Shown here: piece after piece, positions 8,828 through 15,633 of the stretch
Position numbering within the stretch: the stretch's first letter is position 1
Layout: each line of letters opens with the position of its first letter
The notes under the pieces: generated by a model
Told to the model about the DNA's origin: nothing
Seen by the model: only the letters and a program-made list of their open reading frames with translations
Database searches by the model: none
Translations under genes and position numbers: made by a program
Source: an uncultured Parafilimonas sp.
GTDB lineage: Bacteria; Bacteroidota; Bacteroidia; Chitinophagales; Chitinophagaceae
Direction: 5' to 3'
Length of the DNA: 64,000 nt
Assembly: GCA_903882935.1 (NCBI GenBank)
Contig: CAIRZB010000043.1
Location: 1-64,000 of the forward strand

Positions 8828-9439
8828 ATGTTAATAACACCTGCAACCGTGCTTGTACCAAAGCCCTCCGATTTCCCCCACCGGGAAGATATAGAAGACC
8901 TGTTACAAAAAAGGCGCGAGGCCAACATAACGCAAGGCTTTATTATTCGCCAAAATAAAACGCCATTGTTGCCGTTTGCCTTTACTGCCGATATTAACAT
9001 CAATAATAACCGCCTTTGGCAGCTTTTTTTGGCACTGGCGGAAGACCTGCCAACCTCTGTTTGCTGCACGTATGGCCTTTCTGGCGAGGACCCGGTTACC
9101 ACCGACTATCTGCCCAAAGCGGATATTTTGTCAACATTCAGCCGTTTTGAACTGGAACTCACGATGGATTGTTCTTTTGAGTACAGCCTTCTTTACCATA
9201 CCAAGGCTATGTTGATGGAAGTGGCAGTAACAGAAGCAAAATACATTAAATTTTCGGGCAGCGATAAAGGTACATTGCTACAGAAAATGGATGCGTTTGG
9301 CTTAATGGAAACACGCAGCATATCGTTTATTGATGAACACCCCAAAGTGGTATTACCACTGCGGCAGGTAGTACCCGCCGCGCGCAGAACGGCGGATGTT
9401 ATATGGTCATTTAACAGGGCTTTTGGTGTAGAGCAATAG
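8828..9439 (+). CDS. Conserved-looking hypothetical protein
   Basis: A 203-residue soluble protein, 45 bases after the PAS kinase. There is no signal peptide and no membrane segment. It contains SFEYSLLYHTKAMLMEVAVT, then SFIDEHPKVVLPLRQVVPAARRTADVIWSF, with mixed alpha/beta character. A possible catalytic or binding residue set (CCTYG, HTK, DEHPK) is visible, but no family is recognised. A promoter box directly before its ATG suggests its own transcription rather than simple read-through from the kinase. Whether it acts with the kinase is unknown. Confidence 0.75.
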   Translation: MLITPATVLVPKPSDFPHREDIEDLLQKRREANITQGFIIRQNKTPLLPFAFTADININNNRLWQLFLALAEDLPTSVCCTYGLSGEDPVTTDYLPKADILSTFSRFELELTMDCSFEYSLLYHTKAMLMEVAVTEAKYIKFSGSDKGTLLQKMDAFGLMETRSISFIDEHPKVVLPLRQVVPAARRTADVIWSFNRAFGVEQ

Positions 9440-9858
9440 GGCATGCCCTGTTAAAGCCTTACCCGCCAACATTCATTTTCCCCAATCCGCACATACAAAT
9501 TGTGTAACCGTAATTTTTTCCAACATAAAAAGGTGGCGGCATAAAAACTTTCTGCCCAAGTATTGTACCATCAATAAAAAAGCCCGTGGTGAAAAAAGGG
9601 GCTCAATCCTTCCCATTCCATCTTGCGTATTTGAGGGGGAAATCTAACGCCGTCGGTAATCCTAGCAAATCGCTCTTTTCCTTTTGCTATAAAGCTTTGG
9701 TGGCAGGCGTGGTGGCAGAATTTATGCTATAAAAAAACGCCTAAACATTCTACCCAAGCCAATCAAAATTTCTTGAAATAAAGCACCTAAACTTTGCAAG
9801 CCGCCCGTGATGATAAAAGTAATCCTAGCCTTTGTTTATTTGGCATCATTTACGTGCC
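9440..9858. other. Intergenic gap with a possible gene relic
   Basis: This 419-base region lies between convergent genes. On the minus strand, about 9459-9716, one frame reads FCHHACHQSFIAKGKERFAR and on to EWEGLSPFF. After a T run (A6 at 9592-9597) a second frame continues TTGFFIDGTILGQKVFMPPP to KMNVGG and a stop at 9459. Deleting one T would join them. Only ATG codons late in the frame are available, so this is at best a relic or a mis-assembled short gene. Confidence 0.3.
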
Positions 9859-10782
9859 TCAGCCCTTTTTATACTTGGCAAGGTTTACCAGCAGCACACC
9901 GCATAAAATAACCGCTAAGGCAAGCACTTGTTGCAGGGTGATTTTCTCACCAGCAATCAGCCATCCTAAAAAGATAGCCACTGCGGGGTTTACATAGGCG
10001 TAGGTGCCCACAATTGATGGCGGGCGCACACCCAACAACCATATATACGCAATGTACCCGATGAGTGACCCGATAAAAACCAAGTATAACATGGCATATA
10101 TTGAGCTTGCCGTTATGCCACCCCAGTCAAAGCCCGGCTCTTCACCCGTAATAAAAGAAACTATAAAGCCGGCCACACCGGCGGCCATCATTTGTATGGC
10201 AGCCTTAACCAACGTGGAGCCTTGAGAAACCGTATATTTTGCGTACAGCGAACCTGCTGCCCAAACAATACTGCCCACAAGCAGCACTGCAAAACCTGCT
10301 AACTGGTGGCTGTTGTGCAGGTTAAGCGAACCCTTGCCCTGAAAAAGCAGCACAATACCCGCAAACCCAACCAGCAAACCGCCAATGATGGATTTGCTTG
10401 AGAAATTTTGCTTCCAATTCCGCTTGTCAAGTATTACAAAAAAGAAGGGGATGCTTGCGACAATCACCGCGGCCAAGCCCGATGGAAGGTACTGCTCGCT
10501 CCAAATAAGCGAGGTTGTTCCAGCACCCAACATCATTACCCCGCCCCATGCATTTTTAGCAACTGATGTAAGCGGCGGTGTTTTTTCGCCCTTGGCCAAG
10601 CACCATAAGTACAAAATTATACCTGCCGCAAAAAAACGAAGCCCAGCCATTAAAAATGGCGGCACGCTTCTTATTGCCATGGCTATGCCCACATATGTGG
10701 AGCCCCAAATAATATACACTGCTGCAAAAGCTGCTAAAACCAACCCTTTGCTTGGCTCATTTTGGGTTTGTGTGTTAGTCAT
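9859..10782 (-). CDS. EamA family (DMT) transporter
   Basis: A 307-residue inner-membrane exporter of the drug/metabolite superfamily, with ten predicted transmembrane helices in two EamA repeats. The first repeat opens AAFAAVYIIWGSTYVGIAMA; the second contains AGSLYAKYTVSQGS and ends with the loop PPSIVGTYAYVNPAVAIFLGW, a hallmark of the YedA/RhtA-like group. Such proteins export amino acids or related metabolites. Its start overlaps the end of the Lrp-type regulator by eight bases, so the two form one operon. The regulator probably controls the exporter in response to an amino acid. Confidence 0.93.
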   Translation of the reverse strand: MTNTQTQNEPSKGLVLAAFAAVYIIWGSTYVGIAMAIRSVPPFLMAGLRFFAAGIILYLWCLAKGEKTPPLTSVAKNAWGGVMMLGAGTTSLIWSEQYLPSGLAAVIVASIPFFFVILDKRNWKQNFSSKSIIGGLLVGFAGIVLLFQGKGSLNLHNSHQLAGFAVLLVGSIVWAAGSLYAKYTVSQGSTLVKAAIQMMAAGVAGFIVSFITGEEPGFDWGGITASSIYAMLYLVFIGSLIGYIAYIWLLGVRPPSIVGTYAYVNPAVAIFLGWLIAGEKITLQQVLALAVILCGVLLVNLAKYKKG

Positions 10783-11248
10783 TCAGTAATGTTGGAATGG
10801 GTAGATAATTGTCTTCTTTCAGTGTTTCAAGCACAATGGTGCTTTTGGTTGATATGATGCCCGGTACCTTGCCCAGGCTGTTGCGCATAAAATTGGCAAG
10901 GCTTTGCGGGTCGGTCGTGCGCACTTTAATAATATAGCAGTCATCGCCGGCAATATTGTGTAATTCAAGCACTTCGGGCATGTGTTTTAAATATTCGCCC
11001 ACCTCAATGTTGCCTGGCCCAGTGCTGCTTTTAATGGATATAAATGCCAGGAGCTTGAGGTTTACAGCAGAAGGGTTGATGTTGGTGGCGTATGAGGTGA
11101 TAATGCCTCTTTCCTCCAACTTACGCACCCTTTCCAATACGGCAGACGGTGCCATGCCCAGTTCCTTGGCCAGTGTCGCGTTTGGCAGACGCGCATCCGG
11201 TTGCAAAAGGCAGAGAATTTTTAAATCAATTGCATCTAGGGAAGCCAT
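10775..11248 (-). CDS. Lrp/AsnC family transcriptional regulator
   Basis: A 157-residue regulator. The N-terminal winged helix-turn-helix (LDAIDLKILCLLQPDARLPN, then ATLAKELGMAPSAVLERVRKLE) is followed by the RAM/AsnC ligand-binding domain, including EVLELHNIAGDDCYIIKVRT. It binds DNA as an oligomer and senses amino acids. Gene overlap with the EamA exporter indicates translational coupling and points to that exporter as a target. A perfect inverted repeat lies ten bases upstream of its start and may be its own operator. Confidence 0.95.
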   Translation of the reverse strand: MASLDAIDLKILCLLQPDARLPNATLAKELGMAPSAVLERVRKLEERGIITSYATNINPSAVNLKLLAFISIKSSTGPGNIEVGEYLKHMPEVLELHNIAGDDCYIIKVRTTDPQSLANFMRNSLGKVPGIISTKSTIVLETLKEDNYLPIPTLLND

Positions 11249-11257
11249 TTTTTTTCG

Positions 11258-11285
11258 AATATTATTCTGTAAAAATAATAATATT
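11258..11285 (-). promoter_or_regulatory. Inverted repeat upstream of the Lrp-type gene, candidate operator
   Basis: AATATTATT (11258-11266) and AATAATATT (11277-11285) form perfect nine-base arms around a ten-base spacer, beginning ten bases before the start codon. Lrp-family operators are AT-rich, weakly palindromic 15-base sites, so autoregulation is a reasonable inference. AT-rich palindromes also arise by chance. Confidence 0.45.
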
Positions 11286-11480
11286 TGGAATTTAATTCAG
11301 TAAAATCATGGATTTTTATTGCGGCAATGCCTTAAATGTGGCACTTGCCGCTAAATAAGGCAATTTTGGCGGTGGAATAATTGAGCGAAGCGGTTAGAAG
11401 GCCAAAATTGTTTTGTTGTTGGGCGGGGCCACGTAATTTTTTGTACAACGATAATATGGCAAAATTTTTTGCTTGATCGG

Positions 11481-12227
11481 TTACATACCAACGCCGTTCC
11501 AAATCTTCCAGTTTTCCTCAGCCTGAATTTCCAGCATTTCGTGGCCGTTGTGTGTGGCGGCACCTTGTGCCCGCCCTAACCGGAGAAATTTTGTAAGGGG
11601 TGGGTTATACACTAAATCGAACAGGTAATGTTGGGGCGTTAATAAGCCGTAGGGAATACTAGGTGCCTCATCAGTTTTGGGGTACGTACCCAATGGCGTG
11701 CAATTGATGATTACTGTATGGGTTTGTATTACGGAAGCGTCTACATCTGTATAGCCCAATATGTTTTCCGTTACATTGGCTGTTCGCGAAACTAACCGGT
11801 AGGCAATGCCCAGTTTTTTTAGCGTATACTCCACCGCTGCGGCGGCACCCCCAGTACCAAGAATAAGGGCTTTTGTATGGTGGGGTTGAAGTTTTTGGAT
11901 GAAGGAATTTTCAAAACCAACCACGTCGGTATTATAGCCTACAAGCCTATCACCTTCAATTTTTACGCAGTTGCAGGCCCCCATTTGCTCAACTGCCGCT
12001 GAGGTTTGGTGTAAAAATGGCAGGATGGCTTTTTTGTATGGTATGGTTATGCAAAAGCCCTCCAGGGCGGGGTGGTTGTGCAATACGCCCTGCAAATCGG
12101 CTATTGAAGGAATGGAAAATGCGTGAAAAACAGCATCATGTATCCCTTCCCGCAAAAATTTTTCCGTGAAATATTTTTGCGAGAAGGAATGCGACAATGG
12201 GTATCCTATTAGGCCATATTCACGCAT
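11481..12227 (-). CDS. aroE: Shikimate dehydrogenase
   Basis: A 248-residue enzyme that reduces 3-dehydroshikimate to shikimate with NADPH in aromatic amino acid synthesis. The substrate site appears as GYPLSHSFSQ, with the catalytic Lys in TIPYKKAIL and the Asp in YNTDVVGF. The nucleotide site is GTGGAAAAV, and NCTPLGTYP is present. The usual C-terminal NGxxML is NGHEMLEIQA. The ATG at 12227 (MREYGLIG) is chosen over an upstream TTG. It lies 114 bases behind the ComA-like gene on the same strand and is likely in its transcript. Confidence 0.95.
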   Translation of the reverse strand: MREYGLIGYPLSHSFSQKYFTEKFLREGIHDAVFHAFSIPSIADLQGVLHNHPALEGFCITIPYKKAILPFLHQTSAAVEQMGACNCVKIEGDRLVGYNTDVVGFENSFIQKLQPHHTKALILGTGGAAAAVEYTLKKLGIAYRLVSRTANVTENILGYTDVDASVIQTHTVIINCTPLGTYPKTDEAPSIPYGLLTPQHYLFDLVYNPPLTKFLRLGRAQGAATHNGHEMLEIQAEENWKIWNGVGM

Positions 12228-12341
12228 TGTAGGTTTGATGATTTGCAATGGACAATGATTGTTGCAGCAATCCGGCGTGGCGCACTGGGTAATGCTTTTT
12301 GCATTAGTGGGGCAGCTTATTTAACTATGCGCACTAACTTA

Positions 12342-13115
12342 TTATAACCTATTATCCTTATTAAGGTATAGGCTAAAAGTGTCGCCACGCAAGCCAACCC
12401 GCATGGCTTCAAGGGGTATTACTTCGCTGGGGGCAATGTTGCCAAGGTTTACATTACAACCCAATAATTCTAAAAAATAGAGCTGCTGGCTTTTTTGGGG
12501 TGCCTCCCAAAGTATTTTTTCGCCCGGTATTTGCGTTAGTATTTCTTGCACCAAACCTTCCCTAACCTCACCGCTGCCGCGGTAAATACCCACGTTGCCT
12601 GCTTCCCTTGCTTCCGCAATCACGTAATCAGACCCGGCTTCCAACTCGGCACGCATCAGTTCTATCCATTTGTATGGGGGGATAATATGCTCTGCATCTT
12701 TGCTGCCTACCTCGCTAAGCACTTTGGCATGCTTGGTAAGTTTTTCAATATAGCCGCATTTTTCTGCATGGGGTATGGTTATAGAACCGTCGCTTACCTC
12801 AATATAGTCAATGCCGTAATCTTTAATAAGTGCTATATAGTCATCTAACTGGTTGCGTATTAAAAAGGCTTCAAAAAGGGTACCCCCAAAATAAATGGGC
12901 ATCCCATAGCGCTGGTAAAGCTCAATTTTTTCCCTTAGGCGCGGGGTAACGAACGATGTGCCAAACCCAAGTTTTACTATATCCACATGCGGCCCTGCAA
13001 CGTCTATAAAATTATCCACTTCGTTCATGCTAAGGCCTTTATCCATCACCATTGTAAGACCATAAGTTCTTGGCCTAGCGGTACGCTCTGGCATTTGCGA
13101 CAAGCTAAAATTCAT
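12342..13115 (-). CDS. Phosphosulfolactate synthase (ComA family)
   Basis: A 257-residue TIM-barrel protein. In methanogens ComA adds sulfite to phosphoenolpyruvate to make phosphosulfolactate, the first step to coenzyme M; plant HSA32 heat-stress proteins share the fold. Visible signatures are RTYGLTMVMDKGLSMNEVDN, VDIVKLGFGTSFV, YIEVSDGSITIPHAEK and ELEAGSDYVIAEAREAG. Bacteroidota do not make coenzyme M, so the product could feed sulfolactate or sulfonate-lipid metabolism, or the enzyme could have the HSA32-like role. The ATG at 13115 is preferred because a TAnnTTTG promoter overlaps the alternative start at 13151. Confidence 0.9.
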   Translation of the reverse strand: MNFSLSQMPERTARPRTYGLTMVMDKGLSMNEVDNFIDVAGPHVDIVKLGFGTSFVTPRLREKIELYQRYGMPIYFGGTLFEAFLIRNQLDDYIALIKDYGIDYIEVSDGSITIPHAEKCGYIEKLTKHAKVLSEVGSKDAEHIIPPYKWIELMRAELEAGSDYVIAEAREAGNVGIYRGSGEVREGLVQEILTQIPGEKILWEAPQKSQQLYFLELLGCNVNLGNIAPSEVIPLEAMRVGLRGDTFSLYLNKDNRL

Positions 13116-13148
13116 TCTTCTCCAGTTAAAACTATTAGTAAATGTTTG

Positions 13149-13156
13149 CAAAAATA
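13149..13156 (-). promoter_or_regulatory. Promoter -7 box (TATTTTTG) for the ComA-like gene
   Basis: Read on the minus strand, TATTTTTG fits TAnnTTTG. It implies a transcript starting near 13142 and a leader of roughly 27 bases, and it rules out the upstream TTG as a start codon. Confidence 0.5.
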
Positions 13157-13526
13157 AGGTAACGCGCCATTACGCAAGTAAGTTGTTCGTTAAAAGACGC
13201 AGAAATTAGTAGGGGGCGGATGGGCGAGGGTTACTGCTAGGGCTTTGGGGTTATAAATAAGAAGAAGCCGAGGTTGGATAACGAGTCTCTGCGGGTCCAT
13301 GTTTGGCTGCTTTGTTTTTAAAATTTGGGATAAATGATAGCCGCCTAACAAAAGCTGTTTTTTTGACCACCCAAGCTATGGCTTCGGATAAAAAGCAGCA
13401 GTGGGGCACAATAACCAAAATTATGGGTGCGCTAAGGTTTTTGGAGGGCTGGCATAAATATAACAAACCGCTGGTGTCGCTTTGCAAAATGAAATACTTG
13501 TTAGGGTATCAAAATCAACGGGCCAC
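13157..13526. other. Intergenic gap, no supported gene
   Basis: A gap of about 370 bases between the TPR gene and the ComA promoter. Short open frames exist on both strands (13251-13487 minus, 13303-13713 plus), but they oppose each other, have no family resemblance, and the plus-strand one runs into the TPR gene. No terminator hairpin is obvious. Confidence 0.45.
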
Positions 13527-14948
13527 TCACAATTTTTTACTTTTTTTATACCTGGCAAGCGCATCAACCACTTGGCTGCTTTGTAGTATGGACGGGTTAA
13601 TTTCAACAAATTTCTTCACTAATTTGGGTGCTTTGCTCAAACCATTCTCCAACTGTATTAGTGCCTCTTTGGCTTTGCCGCCTGCAAACAAGGCCGCACT
13701 GTACAAAAAGTAAAATAGCGGCTTATTGTCGGTTGCTTCCAGCGCAGCAAGGCATTGTTTCGCTGCAAGGTCAAAATCACCTGCTTTATACAGGCAGCGT
13801 ATCAACGACTCTCTTGCAGTAACGTTGCGCGGCCGATGGTGTACAACAACCCCAAAACGAATGACAGCTTCTTTATAATTGCCTAAATTTAGCATGCATT
13901 CGCCCATGGCAAGGTTATACTCAGGGGCATTACGGTTTAAACGCATGGCAATTTCCAACTGTTTTACAGCGCTTTCCCACTGTTCCTCGTTTATATAGGT
14001 TAGGGCAATTTTGTAGTTTAATTTGGTGTCTTGCGGGCTCATGTGCGAGGCCTTTCGGTAGTTAAACCTTGCTTGTGCAAATTTACCCAGCCTATGGTGG
14101 CAATGGCCAATTGCTTCGTAAATCACTTCCTCGGGCCTTGTTAGCTCAAGCACTCGTTCCAGTACCTCAATGGCCTCTTTGTATTTGCGCATGCGTATAT
14201 AAGCATCGCCCATATTGCGGTACGCATAATCAAATTTTTCATCTATCACTACCGCGTACTGGTAGGCATCTATGGCTTTTTCGTATAGTTTTATGCCTTG
14301 GTATGCCGCGGCAAGGTTAAACCAAGCCAGCTCGCTGTAGGGGTATTCTTCTATAATGGCTTGGTGCAGCCGAATGCTTTCCTCGTTACGGCCTGTGAAA
14401 TCGGTCCAGAAACATATTTTATACAATGCCTCCTCGTTTACAGGCTCTTGTTCCAAAATAAGTTTAAGGCAGTCAAATACTTTGTCAAACTCCTCATAGT
14501 CGTCATATACATCGGCCAGTTCAAACAATAATTCAAGTTTTTCCTCTCCTTCAAAAAGCAGTAAGGCTTCTTCAAGCACCTGCACGGCATTTAATTGTTG
14601 GTCAAGAGCCAAATAGGCATCCGTTCTTAATATATATAGGTTAATGTCTGAACCGTCGTAAAGCGCGGCTTGGTCTAGCAGTTCCAATGCATCGGCATAG
14701 TGCCTTGTGGCAATTAGGAGGTCTGCTTTTTTTATGAGCAGAAGGGATGAGTATGGAAAATAGTCCAATCCAGTTTCAGCTGCCTCCAAGGCCTTTGCCA
14801 AATCGTCTTGGTCATCAAAATAATCAATTATCCTTTCAAAGGCATCTTCTTCAATAAAAGAGTGGCTTTTGCCAGAGCGGAGGTTAACATACTGCTCCAA
14901 CAGTTCCTTAAGTTCTTCCCTGTCTTCCCTAAATGGATTTTCCTGCAT
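13527..14948 (-). CDS. Tetratricopeptide repeat protein
   Basis: A 473-residue soluble protein made almost wholly of TPR helices. Recognisable units include SELAWFNLAAAYQGIKLYEKAIDAYQYAV, FDYAYRNMGDAYIRMRKYKEAIE and PEYNLAMGECMLNLGNYKEAV, each with the W/L-G-Y-A-F-A-P pattern. Residues 1-120 are acidic and helical. There is no signal peptide, so it acts as a cytoplasmic protein-interaction scaffold; the partner is unknown. It is the upstream neighbour of the ComA-like gene and aroE on the same strand. The C-terminus (residues 440-473) is Lys-rich (ARYKKSKKL). Confidence 0.93.
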   Translation of the reverse strand: MQENPFREDREELKELLEQYVNLRSGKSHSFIEEDAFERIIDYFDDQDDLAKALEAAETGLDYFPYSSLLLIKKADLLIATRHYADALELLDQAALYDGSDINLYILRTDAYLALDQQLNAVQVLEEALLLFEGEEKLELLFELADVYDDYEEFDKVFDCLKLILEQEPVNEEALYKICFWTDFTGRNEESIRLHQAIIEEYPYSELAWFNLAAAYQGIKLYEKAIDAYQYAVVIDEKFDYAYRNMGDAYIRMRKYKEAIEVLERVLELTRPEEVIYEAIGHCHHRLGKFAQARFNYRKASHMSPQDTKLNYKIALTYINEEQWESAVKQLEIAMRLNRNAPEYNLAMGECMLNLGNYKEAVIRFGVVVHHRPRNVTARESLIRCLYKAGDFDLAAKQCLAALEATDNKPLFYFLYSAALFAGGKAKEALIQLENGLSKAPKLVKKFVEINPSILQSSQVVDALARYKKSKKL

Positions 14949-15040
14949 ATTATAAGGTTAAGGAAAGTTAAGCCTATTATTTAAATAACCCAATTTTTTT
15001 ATGTAACATTTTGGTAAAACATTCGTTTTTTAAAAAATGA

Positions 15041-15072
15041 TTTGTTAATTAAAGCCAAAAAATATAGTTTTG
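15041..15072 (+). promoter_or_regulatory. Bacteroidota promoter (TTTG-N20-TAGTTTTG)
   Basis: TTTG at 15041-15044 and TAGTTTTG at 15065-15072 are separated by 20 bases, matching the -33/-7 consensus. The ATG at 15078 begins five bases after the -7 box, so the transcript is predicted to be leaderless or nearly so. Confidence 0.6.
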
Positions 15073-15077
15073 CCCCA

Positions 15078-15446
15078 ATGACGATGTTGTGCAGATATAA
15101 AAAGATACTAATTGCTGCCATACTACTTTGTAGTTTTGGTGGTAATGTTGTTTTTGCTGCATTTACAGGGGTTTCAATTGACGAGCATACTAATAAGTTC
15201 AGTCTCAAAAACCTTCCTGCACTGTCAAAAAGTTATTCCCTGTCTTATCTCCGTATGGGTAACTACCAATATGTTGGCAACCAGCAGGTATCCCAGCAAA
15301 AAGTTAACGACACATCTGTTGAAGTTCAATCCATGATGAGGGTTCAACGTGGCAATACCACATTTGTTTATCCGTACAAATACAAAGTTCAGGTTCCAAG
15401 GTTTAAAACACCTACCCCGCCGTCATTTCCAATGGGGTCGCATTAG
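15078..15446 (+). CDS. Small exported protein of unknown function
   Basis: 122 residues. The N-terminus MTMLCRYKKILIAAILLCSFGGNVVFA is a signal peptide or N-terminal anchor, and the mature part is about 95 residues. It is polar, Gln/Ser/Tyr-rich, and ends KTPTPPSFPMGSH. No family is recognised. Either 15078 or 15084 can be the start; the frame extends to a TTG at 15042, but that codon is part of the promoter. It is followed by a very strong bidirectional palindrome that should end its transcript. Confidence 0.65.
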   Translation: MTMLCRYKKILIAAILLCSFGGNVVFAAFTGVSIDEHTNKFSLKNLPALSKSYSLSYLRMGNYQYVGNQQVSQQKVNDTSVEVQSMMRVQRGNTTFVYPYKYKVQVPRFKTPTPPSFPMGSH

Positions 15447-15534
15447 TTTAGCGGGCCGGCTTAAAAATATCCCACAACGTTAATTGTTAAAAATTATCCC
15501 AATAATATTTGGGTGAATTTTATTGTGTGCACAA

Positions 15535-15592
15535 AAACACTATTAACTATAAAGGGGAAGCTGCAGCTTCCCCTTTATAGTTAATAGTGTTT
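15535..15592. terminator. Perfect 58-base palindrome, bidirectional terminator
   Basis: Two 29-base arms (15535-15563, 15564-15592) are perfectly complementary with no spacer, centred on CTGCAG. An A run on the left arm and a T run on the right make each strand a hairpin followed by Ts, between convergent genes ending at 15446 and 15634. The function as a two-way terminator is inferred. The length and perfection are unusual. Confidence 0.8.
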
Positions 15593-15633
15593 ATTTAAAA
15601 ACCCGGCGTTTGTTGGTGTAACGGCTTTGCCAC

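Noticed and set aside
13251-13713. Opposed frames on both strands between the ComA-like and TPR genes
   Set aside because: No family resemblance; they overlap each other, and the plus-strand one runs into the TPR gene.
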